Assembly (NCBI GenBank): GCA_015061575.1 | Contig: SUWF01000030.1 | Span: forward strand, 1 to 37,627 | DNA: 37,627 bases | Direction of reading: 5' to 3' | Origin: Lentisphaerota bacterium | GTDB taxonomy: Bacteria > Verrucomicrobiota > Lentisphaeria > Victivallales > Victivallaceae | Part shown: positions 16,400 through 25,479 of the stretch, one piece after another | Position numbering within the stretch: the stretch's first letter is position 1 | Layout: the number at the start of each line of letters is the position of its first letter | Program-made: the position numbers and the translations under genes | The notes under the pieces: generated by a model | Databases searched by the model: none | Told to the model about the DNA's origin: nothing | Seen by the model: the letters and a program-made list of their open reading frames with translations, nothing else

Positions 16400-17206
16400 T
16401 TACAGAAAATGCCGTGCGTACTTTTGATCGATCTCATCAAAGTTGAACAATACCAGAAAATCGATTGCGCCAAATTCTCTATCCAGCACCGGTTCGCTGC
16501 CGAACCGGGCGCCCAGCCGCAGATAGCCTTTCAGCAGCGGCGGGATCCACTGGCGCAGTTCGTTTTTGCGGTCGCCGGTAATATAGCGTTCAACTTCAGC
16601 CGGATCCACGGGAGGCATTGCAAAAGCTTCCTGTGGAGCCACATCCAGTTCACTGGTAAAAACATCGCCTTTGCTTTTAAGGTATTCTTTTACCGCCATG
16701 CCGATGACCGGGTCTGCTGTCGGCAAACTTACACAGCCCAACAGATAGTGGCATTGAGTCCGTTCATGCACCGCTGCCATACCTGCCCAGAGCAAGGCTA
16801 CGACGGCACCATTGCGGTATTCCGGCTTAATGCAGGAGCGCCCGACTTCCACGGAACGTTCGGCGATTTTTTCCAGACCGCCTAATTTAAATTCCTGTTG
16901 AGAGTAGAAGCCCAGATTTTTTACCGCTACTTCGCCGGGGTGTACCCGGTATGTACCGATGACTTCCTGAGAGTTTTTTTCCACGATGATCAAATGCAGA
17001 CAGTAGCGGTCGAATTCATCTTCGTCCAAAACACTGGGAGTCTGCCGGGTGGACATGTGCCCCTGTTCAGCCATAAAAACGTTGTAGCGCAGACGTTGTG
17101 CGGTGGCGATTTCGGATGGATTTTCGGCAAATTTAACTGTGAAATTAGCCTTTTCCACCAGAACCGGCGGCTCAATAAGCCTTTTTAAAATCTCATTCTC
17201 AATCAT
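16400..17206 (-). CDS. OlsB/GlsB-like N-acyltransferase (GNAT fold)
   Basis: 268 residues. The segment 'AQRLRYNVFMAEQG ... DRYCLHLIIVEKNSQEVIGTYRVH ... ERSVEVGRSCIKPEYRNGAVVALLWAGMA' is the signature of the Acetyltransf_5 family that holds ornithine-acyl-ACP N-acyltransferase OlsB and Bacteroides GlsB. These transfer a 3-hydroxyacyl group from ACP to the amino group of ornithine or glycine, the first step of phosphorus-free aminolipid synthesis. The PlsC-type gene directly downstream would add the second acyl chain. The ATG at 17206 has only a weak ribosome site. Older annotation often calls such proteins 'hemolysin'; nothing here supports that. Confidence 0.82.
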   Translation of the reverse strand: MIENEILKRLIEPPVLVEKANFTVKFAENPSEIATAQRLRYNVFMAEQGHMSTRQTPSVLDEDEFDRYCLHLIIVEKNSQEVIGTYRVHPGEVAVKNLGFYSQQEFKLGGLEKIAERSVEVGRSCIKPEYRNGAVVALLWAGMAAVHERTQCHYLLGCVSLPTADPVIGMAVKEYLKSKGDVFTSELDVAPQEAFAMPPVDPAEVERYITGDRKNELRQWIPPLLKGYLRLGARFGSEPVLDREFGAIDFLVLFNFDEIDQKYARHFL

Positions 17207-17333
17207 TTTTCATCAAAATCCCAAATTTCCGGGACACGCTGATTTTTATGCACCCGATTTCCGGGTTTTTACTTGCCTACTTTAAGATACTGCATATTGC
17301 AGAAATATTCCAGTAAAAAATCCAAAAAAATCA

Positions 17334-18692
17334 TTATTTACCGATACAAAAGCGGGAAAAAATCTCATTCAGCAGATCCGGTTCCACTGTTTCGCCCACG
17401 ATCCGTCCGGTTTCGACCAATGCCAACCGCAAATTAGCCGCAGCCAGCTCCCAGTTGCCGTCGATGATTTCCTGTGCTGCCGGTTCCAGAGCGCACTCCG
17501 CAGCTTGCAGCAATGCCAGATGCCGGGCGTTGACGGCGGCCGGAGTATCGGCGCCGTTGCCCTGATCCTGCCAGATGAGTTTTTCAAAACAGTCAAGCAG
17601 ACCGTCAAGATTTTCTCCGGTTTTGGCGGAAATCTTTACCGTATCCACTTCCGGAATATCCGGCAGAGTGCGTCCTGCAGATAGATCTGTTTTATTCCAG
17701 ACCACGATCAGCTGTTGAATGTTCGATGTACGATTGAGCTGAAATTCTGCAACTTCTGCCTCCAGATCCTCTGCCGAGGCATCCAACAGATAAAAAACCA
17801 CCTGAGCCTGCAGCATGGCCTGCCGGGCCCGGGCGATGCCCAGAGCTTCGATTTCGTCATCGGATTCCCGCAAACCGGCGGTATCGGTGATTTCCACAGG
17901 TATTTGGCGCAGCACAGCCTGTTCGGCAAGGGTATCCCGGGTGGTGCCGGGTATGTTGCTGACGATTGCCCGGTCAATGCCGAGCAATGCGTTCAGCAAA
18001 CTGGATTTTCCGGCATTGGGCTTACCGGCCAACGATATACGCACGCCCTGGCGCAACACCGCTCCGGCGTGAGCGGACTTGATCAGCTCCTGCAGCGCAG
18101 CTTGCGCCTGATTGAGTCGCTCCAGCAGCAGCGCAGCATTGTCAAAGTCCAATTCTTCGTCCGGAAAGTCCAGCCGGGATTCGCAATCGGCCGCCAGCAG
18201 CAGCAATATCTCCCGGATGGCGTTGACGGAACTGGAGAGTTTGCCTTCCAGCTGGCGCACTGCCAGATTGTAAGTAGCGTCGCTGGAAGCGTTGATTATA
18301 TCGCTGACCGCCTCCGCTTGAGCCAGGTCAATTTTGCCGTTGACGAACGCCCGCATGGTAAATTCGCCGGGTTCGGCACTGCGGACGCATCTGTTTTTCA
18401 GCACCGCTTCCATGGTGCGCCGCACGGCTACAGCTCCGCCGTGGCAATGCAGTTCAACTACATCTTCACCGGTGTAGCTGTGGGGGCGGGGCATGTAAAC
18501 AGCCAGCGCCGGTTCGCCGGGATCACCGATCAAACCGTAAAGCATCATGCGGGCATTTTCCCGGCACAAAGTTTTTTTGCCGTGCCACACATTGCAGGCG
18601 GCCTGCAAGGCGTCATCTCCGGATATGCGGACAATATTGATGGCGCCTCCGGGGGCAGTGGCCACCGCCGCAATAGTATCGACTGTATTCAT
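17334..18692 (-). CDS. mnmE: tRNA uridine-5-carboxymethylaminomethyl modification GTPase
   Basis: 452 residues, standard MnmE length. The N-terminal tetrahydrofolate-binding domain starts MNTVDTIAAVATAPGGAINIVRISG. The inserted G domain has GKPNAGKSS (G1, about 220-230), GTTRDT (G2), DTAGLRES (G3) and NKTD (G4). The C-terminal FCIGK carries the conserved Cys. With MnmG it modifies the wobble uridine of several tRNAs. GGAA lies 9 nt before the ATG and a TTGCAA-16-TATATT promoter is upstream. It is monocistronic; the OlsB-like gene begins 127 nt downstream. Confidence 0.97.
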   Translation of the reverse strand: MNTVDTIAAVATAPGGAINIVRISGDDALQAACNVWHGKKTLCRENARMMLYGLIGDPGEPALAVYMPRPHSYTGEDVVELHCHGGAVAVRRTMEAVLKNRCVRSAEPGEFTMRAFVNGKIDLAQAEAVSDIINASSDATYNLAVRQLEGKLSSSVNAIREILLLLAADCESRLDFPDEELDFDNAALLLERLNQAQAALQELIKSAHAGAVLRQGVRISLAGKPNAGKSSLLNALLGIDRAIVSNIPGTTRDTLAEQAVLRQIPVEITDTAGLRESDDEIEALGIARARQAMLQAQVVFYLLDASAEDLEAEVAEFQLNRTSNIQQLIVVWNKTDLSAGRTLPDIPEVDTVKISAKTGENLDGLLDCFEKLIWQDQGNGADTPAAVNARHLALLQAAECALEPAAQEIIDGNWELAAANLRLALVETGRIVGETVEPDLLNEIFSRFCIGK

Positions 18693-18727
18693 GTAAAAAT
18701 TTCCATTAAAAAATTATCATGTCAATC

Positions 18728-18755
18728 AATATAATACAAAAAAAGCATCTTGCAA
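18728..18755 (-). promoter_or_regulatory. Putative promoter of mnmE with 13-bp tandem repeat at -35
   Basis: Minus strand: TTGCAA (18755-18750), a 16-nt spacer, then TATATT (18733-18728). The -35 lies in a perfect 13-bp tandem duplication (plus strand TTGCAAGATTTTT at 18750-18762 and 18763-18775). Confidence 0.45.
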
Positions 18756-18775
18756 GATTTTTTTGCAAGATTTTT
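18750..18775. repeat. Perfect 13-bp tandem duplication upstream of mnmE
   Basis: TTGCAAGATTTTT occurs twice back to back. Each copy offers a TTGCAA hexamer, which is its own reverse complement. Confidence 0.8.
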
Positions 18776-18833
18776 ATAGCAGTAAAAACCATAATTTTGA
18801 TAATTAATATCACAATTTGCAACAGAAATAAAC

Positions 18834-18862
18834 TTGACAACCCGTTTTACATTGATTAGATT
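18834..18862 (+). promoter_or_regulatory. Promoter of the heparinase-like gene
   Basis: TTGACA (18834-18839), 17-nt spacer, TAGATT (18857-18862). It has the closest match to a consensus -35 in the window. The leader to the ATG at 18907 is about 38 nt. Confidence 0.55.
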
Positions 18863-18906
18863 AACCGGCAGAACTGTGATTTTTTTACATGCTGGAGAGA
18901 GTTTTT

Positions 18907-20736
18907 ATGTTGAAAAAGACCGTTTTGTTGTTGTCAGTTTTTATTTCCAATCTGCTGTCTGTTCGGGGCGAGGCGGCTGAGGTGGTCAGGGCGCTGGATT
19001 TTCCGCCGGCCTCGGAGCGGGGACGCTGGGAACAGTTGACAACATCTCCGGTTGGACGGCAAGTGGCTGCAGAAGTTATCAGTCAGGCCGAAAAAATCTG
19101 CGCAGAACCGATTCCGCAGCTTACCGCCGAAAAATTTATGCAGTTTCGCCGTAAATGGAACCGGATCGATTACGAAGATATTTATTTTCAGAAACGGTGG
19201 AATTTTTATACTCTGATTCTGGCCGAGTGTATGGAGTACCGGGGGCGCTTCATGGATAAAATCATGGATTACATCTGGGATATTACCGGCGAACATACCT
19301 GGTCATTACCGGCGCATTTTCCTTATGTACCGGATCCGATACCTTTTACGGGGCGGGCACACCTGGATTTATATGCGACTACTACCGGCAGTGATATGGC
19401 TGTGACTTTGCTGCTGTTGGAAAAAGAAATTGAAAAGGTGTCGGCAAATATGGCGGCGTTGATCAAACGCAAGCTGTTTGAGCGGATCATTGAACCGCTG
19501 GAGATCCGTCCGTTTCCTTATGGATTTATCAAGGCGACCAACAACTGGCGGCCGTGGTGCATCCGCAACTGCATGGTGCCGGTATTGTATATGCTCAAAG
19601 ATCAGCCGCAGCGGCAGAAAAAGATCCTCGATTTGTTCCGTAAATCACTGACTGAATACATGAAAAATTATCCGGAAGATGGCGGGTGCGATGAAGGCCC
19701 GACCTATTGGGGCGTGAATCCGGTGATGATCATGTTCTGCTATGAGCTGCTGGGCGAAATGCCCGCCGATCAGGAAAAGTTCAAGCTCATGGGCGAGTTC
19801 ATCAGCCACGCCAAACTGACCGATAAGTATTTTGCCAACTTCGGTGATGCCGCCGCTAAGGCTCATGTCCCCCGGGGCGGAAGTTTCCGGTTTGGAGAGA
19901 TCATCAAAAGCGAACAGATCAAAAAAATGAGCAGCGCCACTTTTACTTTCCGGCGTGCCGGCGGACTTTTTGATATGCTTGCAGATTTGTTTTACGCTCC
20001 GGCAGATAAACTTCCTGCGGCGGAAGATAAAAATATTTCCAGCTTCAAATATTATGACCGTCTGCAGTTGTTGTTTCTGAAAGATCAGGGAGTTGCGCTG
20101 GCCGCTAAACGCAGTTTCCGGGGCAGCCACTACCACATGGATATCGGGCAATTTATCATCTTCTATCAGGGCGAACCGATCGCTGTCGATCTGGGAAATG
20201 CAGTTTATACAGCTGAAACTTTCAGTAAAATGCGTTTCAATAATTGGATCCTCAACTCCAAGGCGCATAATGTGCCGGAATTCAATAATATTACCCAGAT
20301 CGAATCACCCAAGCTTGATGAACAGGCGGCCTGGGTCGAACGCAGCAGTGATAAATGCGCTTTTTATATGGATCTTACCAGTGCATATCCCAAAGAAGCA
20401 AAACTGGTAAAATGTGAGCGTATAATCACTTACAGTTATATCGATCAAAGTGTGACCGTGCTGGATAAATGGGAACTCAAGCAGGATAACAACACTGTTT
20501 CCATGCCGTTATATACTCCGCTGGCCCTGGAGAAGACCGGACAGGACTTCCGCATCGGCAATATGCGTTTGAGCATCCGGGGGGACAACGTCAAAACCCA
20601 GGTTACTCCCCTGACGATGACCGATCGCAACGTGATCGTCAGCTGGGGCAAAAAAATCAATCGGCTGGATATTGTCAGCCGCAGCGGTGCGAAAGGCAGT
20701 TGCGAACTGCGTTTTGAGCCACTGAAAGCGCAATGA
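18907..20736 (+). CDS. Exported heparinase II/III-like polysaccharide lyase family protein
   Basis: 609 residues from the ATG at 18907, preceded by GGAGAGAG; an earlier in-frame ATG at 18889 lacks a site. Signal peptide MLKKTVLLLSVFISNLLSVRGEA. Residues about 40-370 form the (alpha/alpha) toroid, with GGCDEGPTYWGV (about 258-269), where heparinase-II-type enzymes carry a catalytic Tyr. Residues about 385-600 form the beta-sandwich, starting near FRGSHYHMDIGQFIIFYQGEPIAVDLG; the usual HxHxD element is recognisable as HYHMD. Such enzymes cleave uronic-acid-containing glycans by beta-elimination in the periplasm or outside the cell. The substrate (glycosaminoglycan, alginate or other) cannot be assigned. 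The neighbouring deacetylase gene starts 79 nt later and is probably co-transcribed. Confidence 0.85.
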   Translation: MLKKTVLLLSVFISNLLSVRGEAAEVVRALDFPPASERGRWEQLTTSPVGRQVAAEVISQAEKICAEPIPQLTAEKFMQFRRKWNRIDYEDIYFQKRWNFYTLILAECMEYRGRFMDKIMDYIWDITGEHTWSLPAHFPYVPDPIPFTGRAHLDLYATTTGSDMAVTLLLLEKEIEKVSANMAALIKRKLFERIIEPLEIRPFPYGFIKATNNWRPWCIRNCMVPVLYMLKDQPQRQKKILDLFRKSLTEYMKNYPEDGGCDEGPTYWGVNPVMIMFCYELLGEMPADQEKFKLMGEFISHAKLTDKYFANFGDAAAKAHVPRGGSFRFGEIIKSEQIKKMSSATFTFRRAGGLFDMLADLFYAPADKLPAAEDKNISSFKYYDRLQLLFLKDQGVALAAKRSFRGSHYHMDIGQFIIFYQGEPIAVDLGNAVYTAETFSKMRFNNWILNSKAHNVPEFNNITQIESPKLDEQAAWVERSSDKCAFYMDLTSAYPKEAKLVKCERIITYSYIDQSVTVLDKWELKQDNNTVSMPLYTPLALEKTGQDFRIGNMRLSIRGDNVKTQVTPLTMTDRNVIVSWGKKINRLDIVSRSGAKGSCELRFEPLKAQ

Positions 20737-20815
20737 TGTATGGAGCGATACTGCGGCAACTGCAGTCAGGAAAATCCCAAAAAGTCGCCCGAAATGGGAA
20801 CCACAGGAGTTCAGA

Positions 20816-21547
20816 ATGAGAAAATTTTTATTGGCAGCACTTTTAATGGGTATTGCCGTGGCCGTCGATGCCGCCAACGGCACGCTTTGTCTGACCTTTG
20901 ACGATATTTATTTCAGCAGTTGGCTGCAAAATTTGCCGCTTTTTCAAAAATACAACGCCCGGGCAACTTTTTTTATCAGTCGGCGGATCACTGAAGATGT
21001 TCTTGAGCAGATGAAAAAGCTGCAGGATGCCGGTCACTCCATAGGGCTGCATTCCGAAAATCACACCCGGGCAGTAGATTATATGCAAAAATTCGGGAGC
21101 GTAAATTATATCCTTAACGAAATCATGCCGCAGCTGGAAATATGCAAAAAAAATAACATCCGGATCCGGGCGTTTGCTTATCCCTGCAGCCAGCGTGATA
21201 AACGTACCGATCAGGAATTGTTCAAAACTTTTGACTTTTTGCGAACCAATAGTTCAGAAGTTAAAAAATGGGAGACGCCGCTGGCGAAAGCTGACGGTTG
21301 TTTTGTAAAAAATGTTCAAGCCAAGCAGCTCTTTTACGGCTATCCGGCCAGCGGAAATTTTAAGGTAAATGAAGTCAAAGAGGCCATGAAACGAGCCGCC
21401 CGGGAAAATTCCGTTCTGGTACTGTATGCGCACGATATAACGCAGCAGATGCAGCCCAAAAACCACATCACGATCGATCAGCTTACTATCCTGCTTGAAC
21501 ATGCCCGAAAACTCGGCATGGCGATACGCGGCATGAATGAATTGTGA
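20816..21547 (+). CDS. Exported polysaccharide deacetylase (NodB-like, CE4)
   Basis: 243 residues with signal peptide MRKFLLAALLMGIAVAVDA and AGGAG 6 nt before the ATG. NodB motifs: TFDD (27-30, catalytic base Asp29 and metal Asp30), HSENH (His79 and His83, metal ligands), FAYPCS (motif 3) and LVLYAHD (motif 5 His). It should remove N- or O-acetyl groups from a polysaccharide using a divalent metal. Located after the heparinase-like lyase, it suggests stepwise processing of an acetylated glycan. The protein is compact, without an added carbohydrate-binding domain. Confidence 0.87.
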   Translation: MRKFLLAALLMGIAVAVDAANGTLCLTFDDIYFSSWLQNLPLFQKYNARATFFISRRITEDVLEQMKKLQDAGHSIGLHSENHTRAVDYMQKFGSVNYILNEIMPQLEICKKNNIRIRAFAYPCSQRDKRTDQELFKTFDFLRTNSSEVKKWETPLAKADGCFVKNVQAKQLFYGYPASGNFKVNEVKEAMKRAARENSVLVLYAHDITQQMQPKNHITIDQLTILLEHARKLGMAIRGMNEL

Positions 21548-21685
21548 ACGCTGCCTGTTGAATTGGCCGCCTGAGGCGATAATATCCTGAAAAAAACAGT
21601 TCAAGTGTGGCAAATAAGTGATTCCTGCGCTATATTATTAGAGTATTTTTTGTATATTGTGAAATTTAAAATAAGGAATTTACTT

Positions 21686-24244
21686 ATGAGCGAGTACGAT
21701 TTTAAAAGCATTGAGGCCAAATGGCAGGCCCGCTGGGAAAAAGAAAAGCCTTTCAAGGCGATAGATTTTTCCGATAAACCCAAATATTATGCTTTGGATA
21801 TGTTCCCTTACCCCTCCGGGGCCGGGCTGCATGTGGGCCATCCGGAAGGCTACACGGCTACTGATATTATCTGCCGCTACAAACGCATGAAGGGTTTTAA
21901 CGTGCTGCACCCGATGGGCTGGGACGCTTTTGGTCTGCCCGCTGAGCAGTACGCTGTGGAAACCGGTACCCACCCGGAAATCACGACTAAGAAAAACGTT
22001 GACCACTTCCGTGAACAGATCAAGGCCCTCGGTTTCAGCTACGATTGGGATCGGGAAATCAATACCACTGACAAAAATTACTACAAGTGGACGCAGTGGA
22101 TCTTTATGCAGCTGCACAAAAAAGGTCTGGCCTATCTGGACGAAGTGGCCGTCAACTGGTGTCCGGCATTGGGTACAGTGCTGGCCAATGAAGAAGTTAT
22201 CAATGGCCGCAGCGAACGTGGCAACCACCCGGTCGAACGCCGCCCCATGAAGCAGTGGATGTTCAAGATCACCGAATATGCCGAACGGCTGCTCGAAGAT
22301 CTCGATGATCTGGATTGGCCGGAAGGCATCAAAGAAATGCAGCGCAACTGGATCGGAAAATCCACCGGTGCGGAAGTGACGTTCAAAATCGCCAATACCG
22401 ATAAAAGCGTGACCGTCTACACCACCCGGCCGGATACGCTGTTTGGAGCCACCTACATGGTGCTGGCCCCCGAACACGCACTGGTCGATGCTATTACAAC
22501 TGCTGATTGCCGGGAAGCAGTCGATGCTTACCGCAAAGCGGCTTCGCTCAAGAGCGACCTCGACCGCACTGAACTGGCCACCGAAAAGACCGGCGCCTTT
22601 ACCGGAGCTTATGCGATCAACCCGGTAAACGGTACGCAAATACCCATCTGGATAGCGGACTACGTTCTGGTCAGTTACGGTACCGGCGCAATCATGGCGG
22701 TTCCGGCTCACGACACCCGTGACTTTGAATTTGCCACCGTTTTCGGTTTGCCCATCAAGTGCATCATCCAGCCCGATGCAGCTGAAGCCGCTGCCGAAAA
22801 GGCCGATGTGGAAGCGATTCTGGCAGGCAAAGCTTGCTGGACCGGTGCGGGCGTAATGATGAATTCAGCCAATAACGAAGGCCTTGACCTCAACGGTCTG
22901 CCGGTGGAAAAGAGCAAAAAGGCCGCCACCGACTGGCTGGCGGCCCGCGGCGAAGGCAAAGAATCGACCAAGTACAAACTGCGTGACTGGCTCTTCAGCC
23001 GTCAGCGTTACTGGGGCGAGCCTTTCCCGATCATCCACTACGAAGATGGCAGCATTGAGCTGGTGGATGAATCCGAATTGCCGGTGACTTTGCCGGAAAT
23101 GGATGATTTCAAACCCAGCGGTACCGGCGAACCGCCGCTGGCCAAAGCCAAAAACTGGGTGGAATACGTCAATCCCCGCGATGGCCGCAAAGGCCGGCGC
23201 GAAACCAATACCATGCCGCAGTGGGCCGGTTCCTGCTGGTATTATCTGCGCTATATCGACGCATGCAACAACGATCAGGCGTGGGATCCGGCTAAAGAAA
23301 AATACTGGATGCCGGTGGATCTGTACGTCGGCGGTGCCGAACACGCCGTATTGCATTTGCTCTACGCCAGATTCTGGCACAAAGTGCTGTTCGACCTCGG
23401 GTTTGTATCAACCAAGGAGCCGTTCCAGAAGCTGATCAATCAGGGTATGATCCTGGGCATATCCTACAAAGATACCCGGGGTGTGCTGGTACCCACCAAC
23501 GAAGTGGAATTTACTCCCGAAGGGCCGGTGCGCAAGAGCGATGGCGAAAAACTCGTTGAGTTTCCTGCCAAGATGTCCAAGAGTCTGCGCAACGTGGTCA
23601 ACCCCGACGACATCATTGCCGCCTACGGTGCCGACAGTATGCGTTTGTACGAAATGTTCATGGGCGCATTGGAAGCTGTCAAGCCGTGGAACACCGCCGG
23701 GGTGGAAGGTGTGCACCGTTTCCTCAAGCGGGTTTTCCGGGTGATAACCGAAACGCCGATCGTCGATAAACCCTGCGACAAGGATTTGGAATTTGTGCTG
23801 CACTGCTCCATCAAAAAAGTGGGCAGCGATATTGAAACATTCAACTTCAATACCGCCATCAGCCAGCTGATGGTGCTGACCAACACCTTGAGCGAACTCA
23901 AAGAAATTCCCCGCACTGCCGCCGAAGCATTGGTGCAGATGCTGGCGCCCTTTGCTCCGCATGTGGGCGAAGAGTTGTGGGAAATTCTCGGCCATACCGA
24001 AACGATCACCTATGTTCCGTTCCCGGTGTACAACGAAGCCAAGACCAAGCTTTCCGAAGTCGATGTACTTGTGCAGGTACTGGGCAAACCCAAGGCCCAC
24101 GTCATGATGCCGGCTGAAGCCGACAACGACACCATGACCAAATTGGCTATGGAAAACAGCGATGTACAAGCTGCACTGGCTGGCAAAAACGTGGTCAAAG
24201 TTATCTGCGTAAAGGGCCGTCTGGTCAATATCGTGGCCAAATAA
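21686..24244 (+). CDS. leuS: Leucyl-tRNA synthetase
   Basis: 852 residues from the ATG at 21686, which has AAGGA upstream; the frame is open further upstream but that part has no ribosome site or family similarity. Class I signature 1 is seen in [17 protein letters not shown] (HIGH equivalent HVGH). Signature 2 is KMSKS at about residue 630. The CP1 editing domain lies about 220-420 with the [12 protein letters not shown] threonine-rich loop and [13 protein letters not shown]. The product charges tRNA-Leu and proofreads isoleucine and norvaline. The next gene starts 17 nt after its stop. The 138-nt leader has no T-box features that I could recognise. Confidence 0.97.
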   Translation: MSEYDFKSIEAKWQARWEKEKPFKAIDFSDKPKYYALDMFPYPSGAGLHVGHPEGYTATDIICRYKRMKGFNVLHPMGWDAFGLPAEQYAVETGTHPEITTKKNVDHFREQIKALGFSYDWDREINTTDKNYYKWTQWIFMQLHKKGLAYLDEVAVNWCPALGTVLANEEVINGRSERGNHPVERRPMKQWMFKITEYAERLLEDLDDLDWPEGIKEMQRNWIGKSTGAEVTFKIANTDKSVTVYTTRPDTLFGATYMVLAPEHALVDAITTADCREAVDAYRKAASLKSDLDRTELATEKTGAFTGAYAINPVNGTQIPIWIADYVLVSYGTGAIMAVPAHDTRDFEFATVFGLPIKCIIQPDAAEAAAEKADVEAILAGKACWTGAGVMMNSANNEGLDLNGLPVEKSKKAATDWLAARGEGKESTKYKLRDWLFSRQRYWGEPFPIIHYEDGSIELVDESELPVTLPEMDDFKPSGTGEPPLAKAKNWVEYVNPRDGRKGRRETNTMPQWAGSCWYYLRYIDACNNDQAWDPAKEKYWMPVDLYVGGAEHAVLHLLYARFWHKVLFDLGFVSTKEPFQKLINQGMILGISYKDTRGVLVPTNEVEFTPEGPVRKSDGEKLVEFPAKMSKSLRNVVNPDDIIAAYGADSMRLYEMFMGALEAVKPWNTAGVEGVHRFLKRVFRVITETPIVDKPCDKDLEFVLHCSIKKVGSDIETFNFNTAISQLMVLTNTLSELKEIPRTAAEALVQMLAPFAPHVGEELWEILGHTETITYVPFPVYNEAKTKLSEVDVLVQVLGKPKAHVMMPAEADNDTMTKLAMENSDVQAALAGKNVVKVICVKGRLVNIVAK

Positions 24245-24261
24245 CCGGGAGCTTGCCGAAT

Positions 24262-25044
24262 ATGATCGAATGGCTGTTCGGTGATTTTACGCTGCTGCAG
24301 ATCGCTATATTGGCGTTGGGCGCAGCGATCATCGGTATAAACAAAACCGCCATCCCGGCGCTGGGGGCGCTGGTGATGGTGATGTTTACCCAGTTTTTCC
24401 CAGCCGATATAGCCTCGGCAGCAGTGCTGCCCTTGCTGTGTACCGGGGATGTGCTGGCTGTGGCGTGGTATCGGCGGGTGGCGAATTGGAAATTTGTCAT
24501 TACCCTGCTGCCGTGGGCGATGGTCGGATTGGTTTTAGGAATGATCGTGGTGCGGTTGATTACCAGCACCGATGCGTTGGCAGTGGTAATAGCGTTGATT
24601 ATTCTGGGGGTGCAGGCATTGAGCATCAGCCGGGGTGCTTTTCAGAAAAAAATCGACGAATGGCGCGGCTCCATGGGCATGGCGGCTTTTTTCGGCATCA
24701 TGGCCGGTTTTACCACGCAGGTGGCGAATGCGGCCGGACCGGTGATGGCGATCTATCTTTTGCTGATGAAGTTTTCCAAAGAGGAATACATCGGCTCAGC
24801 GGCGTGGTATTTTTTGCTGCTGAACTGGATGAAACTGCCGCTGTTTGCCATGGACGGCCGGTTGACCTGGCAGGTGATCCGCATGGTGCCCGGAGTGCTG
24901 CCGTTCATGATCATGGGGGCGGCGATCGGGATATTGCTGCTCAAAAATATTTCGCAAAAAAGCTTCAACTGGATCATTCAGCTGCTGACTGCCTTGGGGG
25001 CATTGCGGCTGTTGTGGATGGGACTGGAAAATTTGCTGAAGTAA
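24262..25044 (+). CDS. TauE/SafE (DUF81) family membrane permease
   Basis: 260 residues from the ATG at 24262 with GGGAG 10 nt upstream. About eight hydrophobic segments are visible, in the two-repeat layout of the TauE/SafE family: an N-terminal half starting 'LQIAILALGAAIIGINKTAIPALGALVMVMF' and a second half with 'AAFFGIMAGFTTQVANAAGPVMAIYLL', where the GFTT..ANAAGP element is typical. Members export or import sulfite, sulfoacetate, taurine breakdown products or organic anions. The substrate here is unknown. It is co-transcribed with leuS, and a strong intrinsic terminator follows. Confidence 0.88.
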   Translation: MIEWLFGDFTLLQIAILALGAAIIGINKTAIPALGALVMVMFTQFFPADIASAAVLPLLCTGDVLAVAWYRRVANWKFVITLLPWAMVGLVLGMIVVRLITSTDALAVVIALIILGVQALSISRGAFQKKIDEWRGSMGMAAFFGIMAGFTTQVANAAGPVMAIYLLLMKFSKEEYIGSAAWYFLLLNWMKLPLFAMDGRLTWQVIRMVPGVLPFMIMGAAIGILLLKNISQKSFNWIIQLLTALGALRLLWMGLENLLK

Positions 25045-25067
25045 ATTTAGCGATCAAAAAACACAAT

Positions 25068-25119
25068 ATGGCCTGTTTAGAGCATGTTTAATATGGCTTT
25101 AAGCAGGCCATTGATTTTT
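25068..25119 (+). terminator. Intrinsic terminator after the TauE-like gene
   Basis: A 16-bp stem (25068-25083 with 25096-25111, outer part ATGGCCTG/CAGGCCAT) with two G.U wobbles and a 12-nt loop, followed by TTGATTTTTA. It lies 23 nt past the stop. Confidence 0.8.
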
Positions 25120-25137
25120 ACTGTAAGGTTGGGTTAT

Positions 25138-25149
25138 GATGTATACATC
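25138..25149. promoter_or_regulatory. 12-bp perfect palindrome
   Basis: GATGTATACATC is a perfect palindrome in the gap between the terminator and the tRNA promoter. It could be a regulator site; there is no further support. Confidence 0.25.
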
Positions 25150-25201
25150 TTAAAAAAAGCGTTTAAAGCAGATTATTTTGAATAAAAGTTCAGAAAAAAA
25201 G

Positions 25202-25229
25202 TTGCAATATTTCAAAAAGCATATATATT
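25202..25229 (+). promoter_or_regulatory. Putative promoter of tRNA-Val
   Basis: TTGCAA (25202-25207), a 16-nt spacer, TATATT (25224-25229). The hexamers and spacing are identical to the mnmE promoter. The leader before the mature tRNA would be about 13 nt. Confidence 0.5.
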
Positions 25230-25248
25230 AATTGCACACCCAATTAAT

Positions 25249-25325
25249 GGGCGGTTAGCTCAGCTGGCTAGAGCGCTGCTTTCACACGGCAGAGGTCGAG
25301 GGTTCGAGTCCCCCACCGCCCACCA
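25249..25325 (+). tRNA. tRNA-Val, anticodon CAC
   Basis: A 77-nt cloverleaf with encoded CCA. Acceptor stem GGGCGGT/ACCGCCC, D stem GCTC/GAGC, anticodon stem CTGCT/GGCAG with loop TTCACAC (anticodon CAC, reads GUG), five-base variable loop, T arm GAGGG-TTCGAGT-CCCCC. The T stem has one A.C mismatch at the second pair. A hairpin repeat begins inside the terminal CCA and continues downstream. Confidence 0.93.
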
Positions 25326-25348
25326 TCCTTCGCTAAAGCTACGGATGG
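25323..25348. repeat. REP-like hairpin abutting the tRNA 3' end
   Basis: CCATCC (25323-25328) pairs with GGATGG (25343-25348). Inside are TTC and TAC on opposite sides, then GCT-AA-AGC. The 5' arm starts with the CCA of the tRNA. The core TTCGC...GCTACG is shared with elements at 5465, 5662 and 37385. Confidence 0.65.
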
Positions 25349-25479
25349 CAGGCCGTCAGGAATGCCATGCGTAGATTTTTTTTGCTTGCAAAAAATAAGC
25401 GGAGTGCAACGGAGCGGGCGAAGGATGCCCTCCAAAGCCTTGGCGACGGAGGGCTAACGTCAGAGAATTGGAGAAAAAC

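Noticed and set aside
16400-17206. Hemolysin
   Set aside because: Proteins of this acyltransferase family are often named hemolysin in databases; the visible GNAT/OlsB features support N-acyl transfer and nothing suggests membrane lysis.
21548-21685. T-box or leucine leader before leuS
   Set aside because: I found no T-box sequence, no specifier-type stem, and no run of Leu codons in a small upstream frame.
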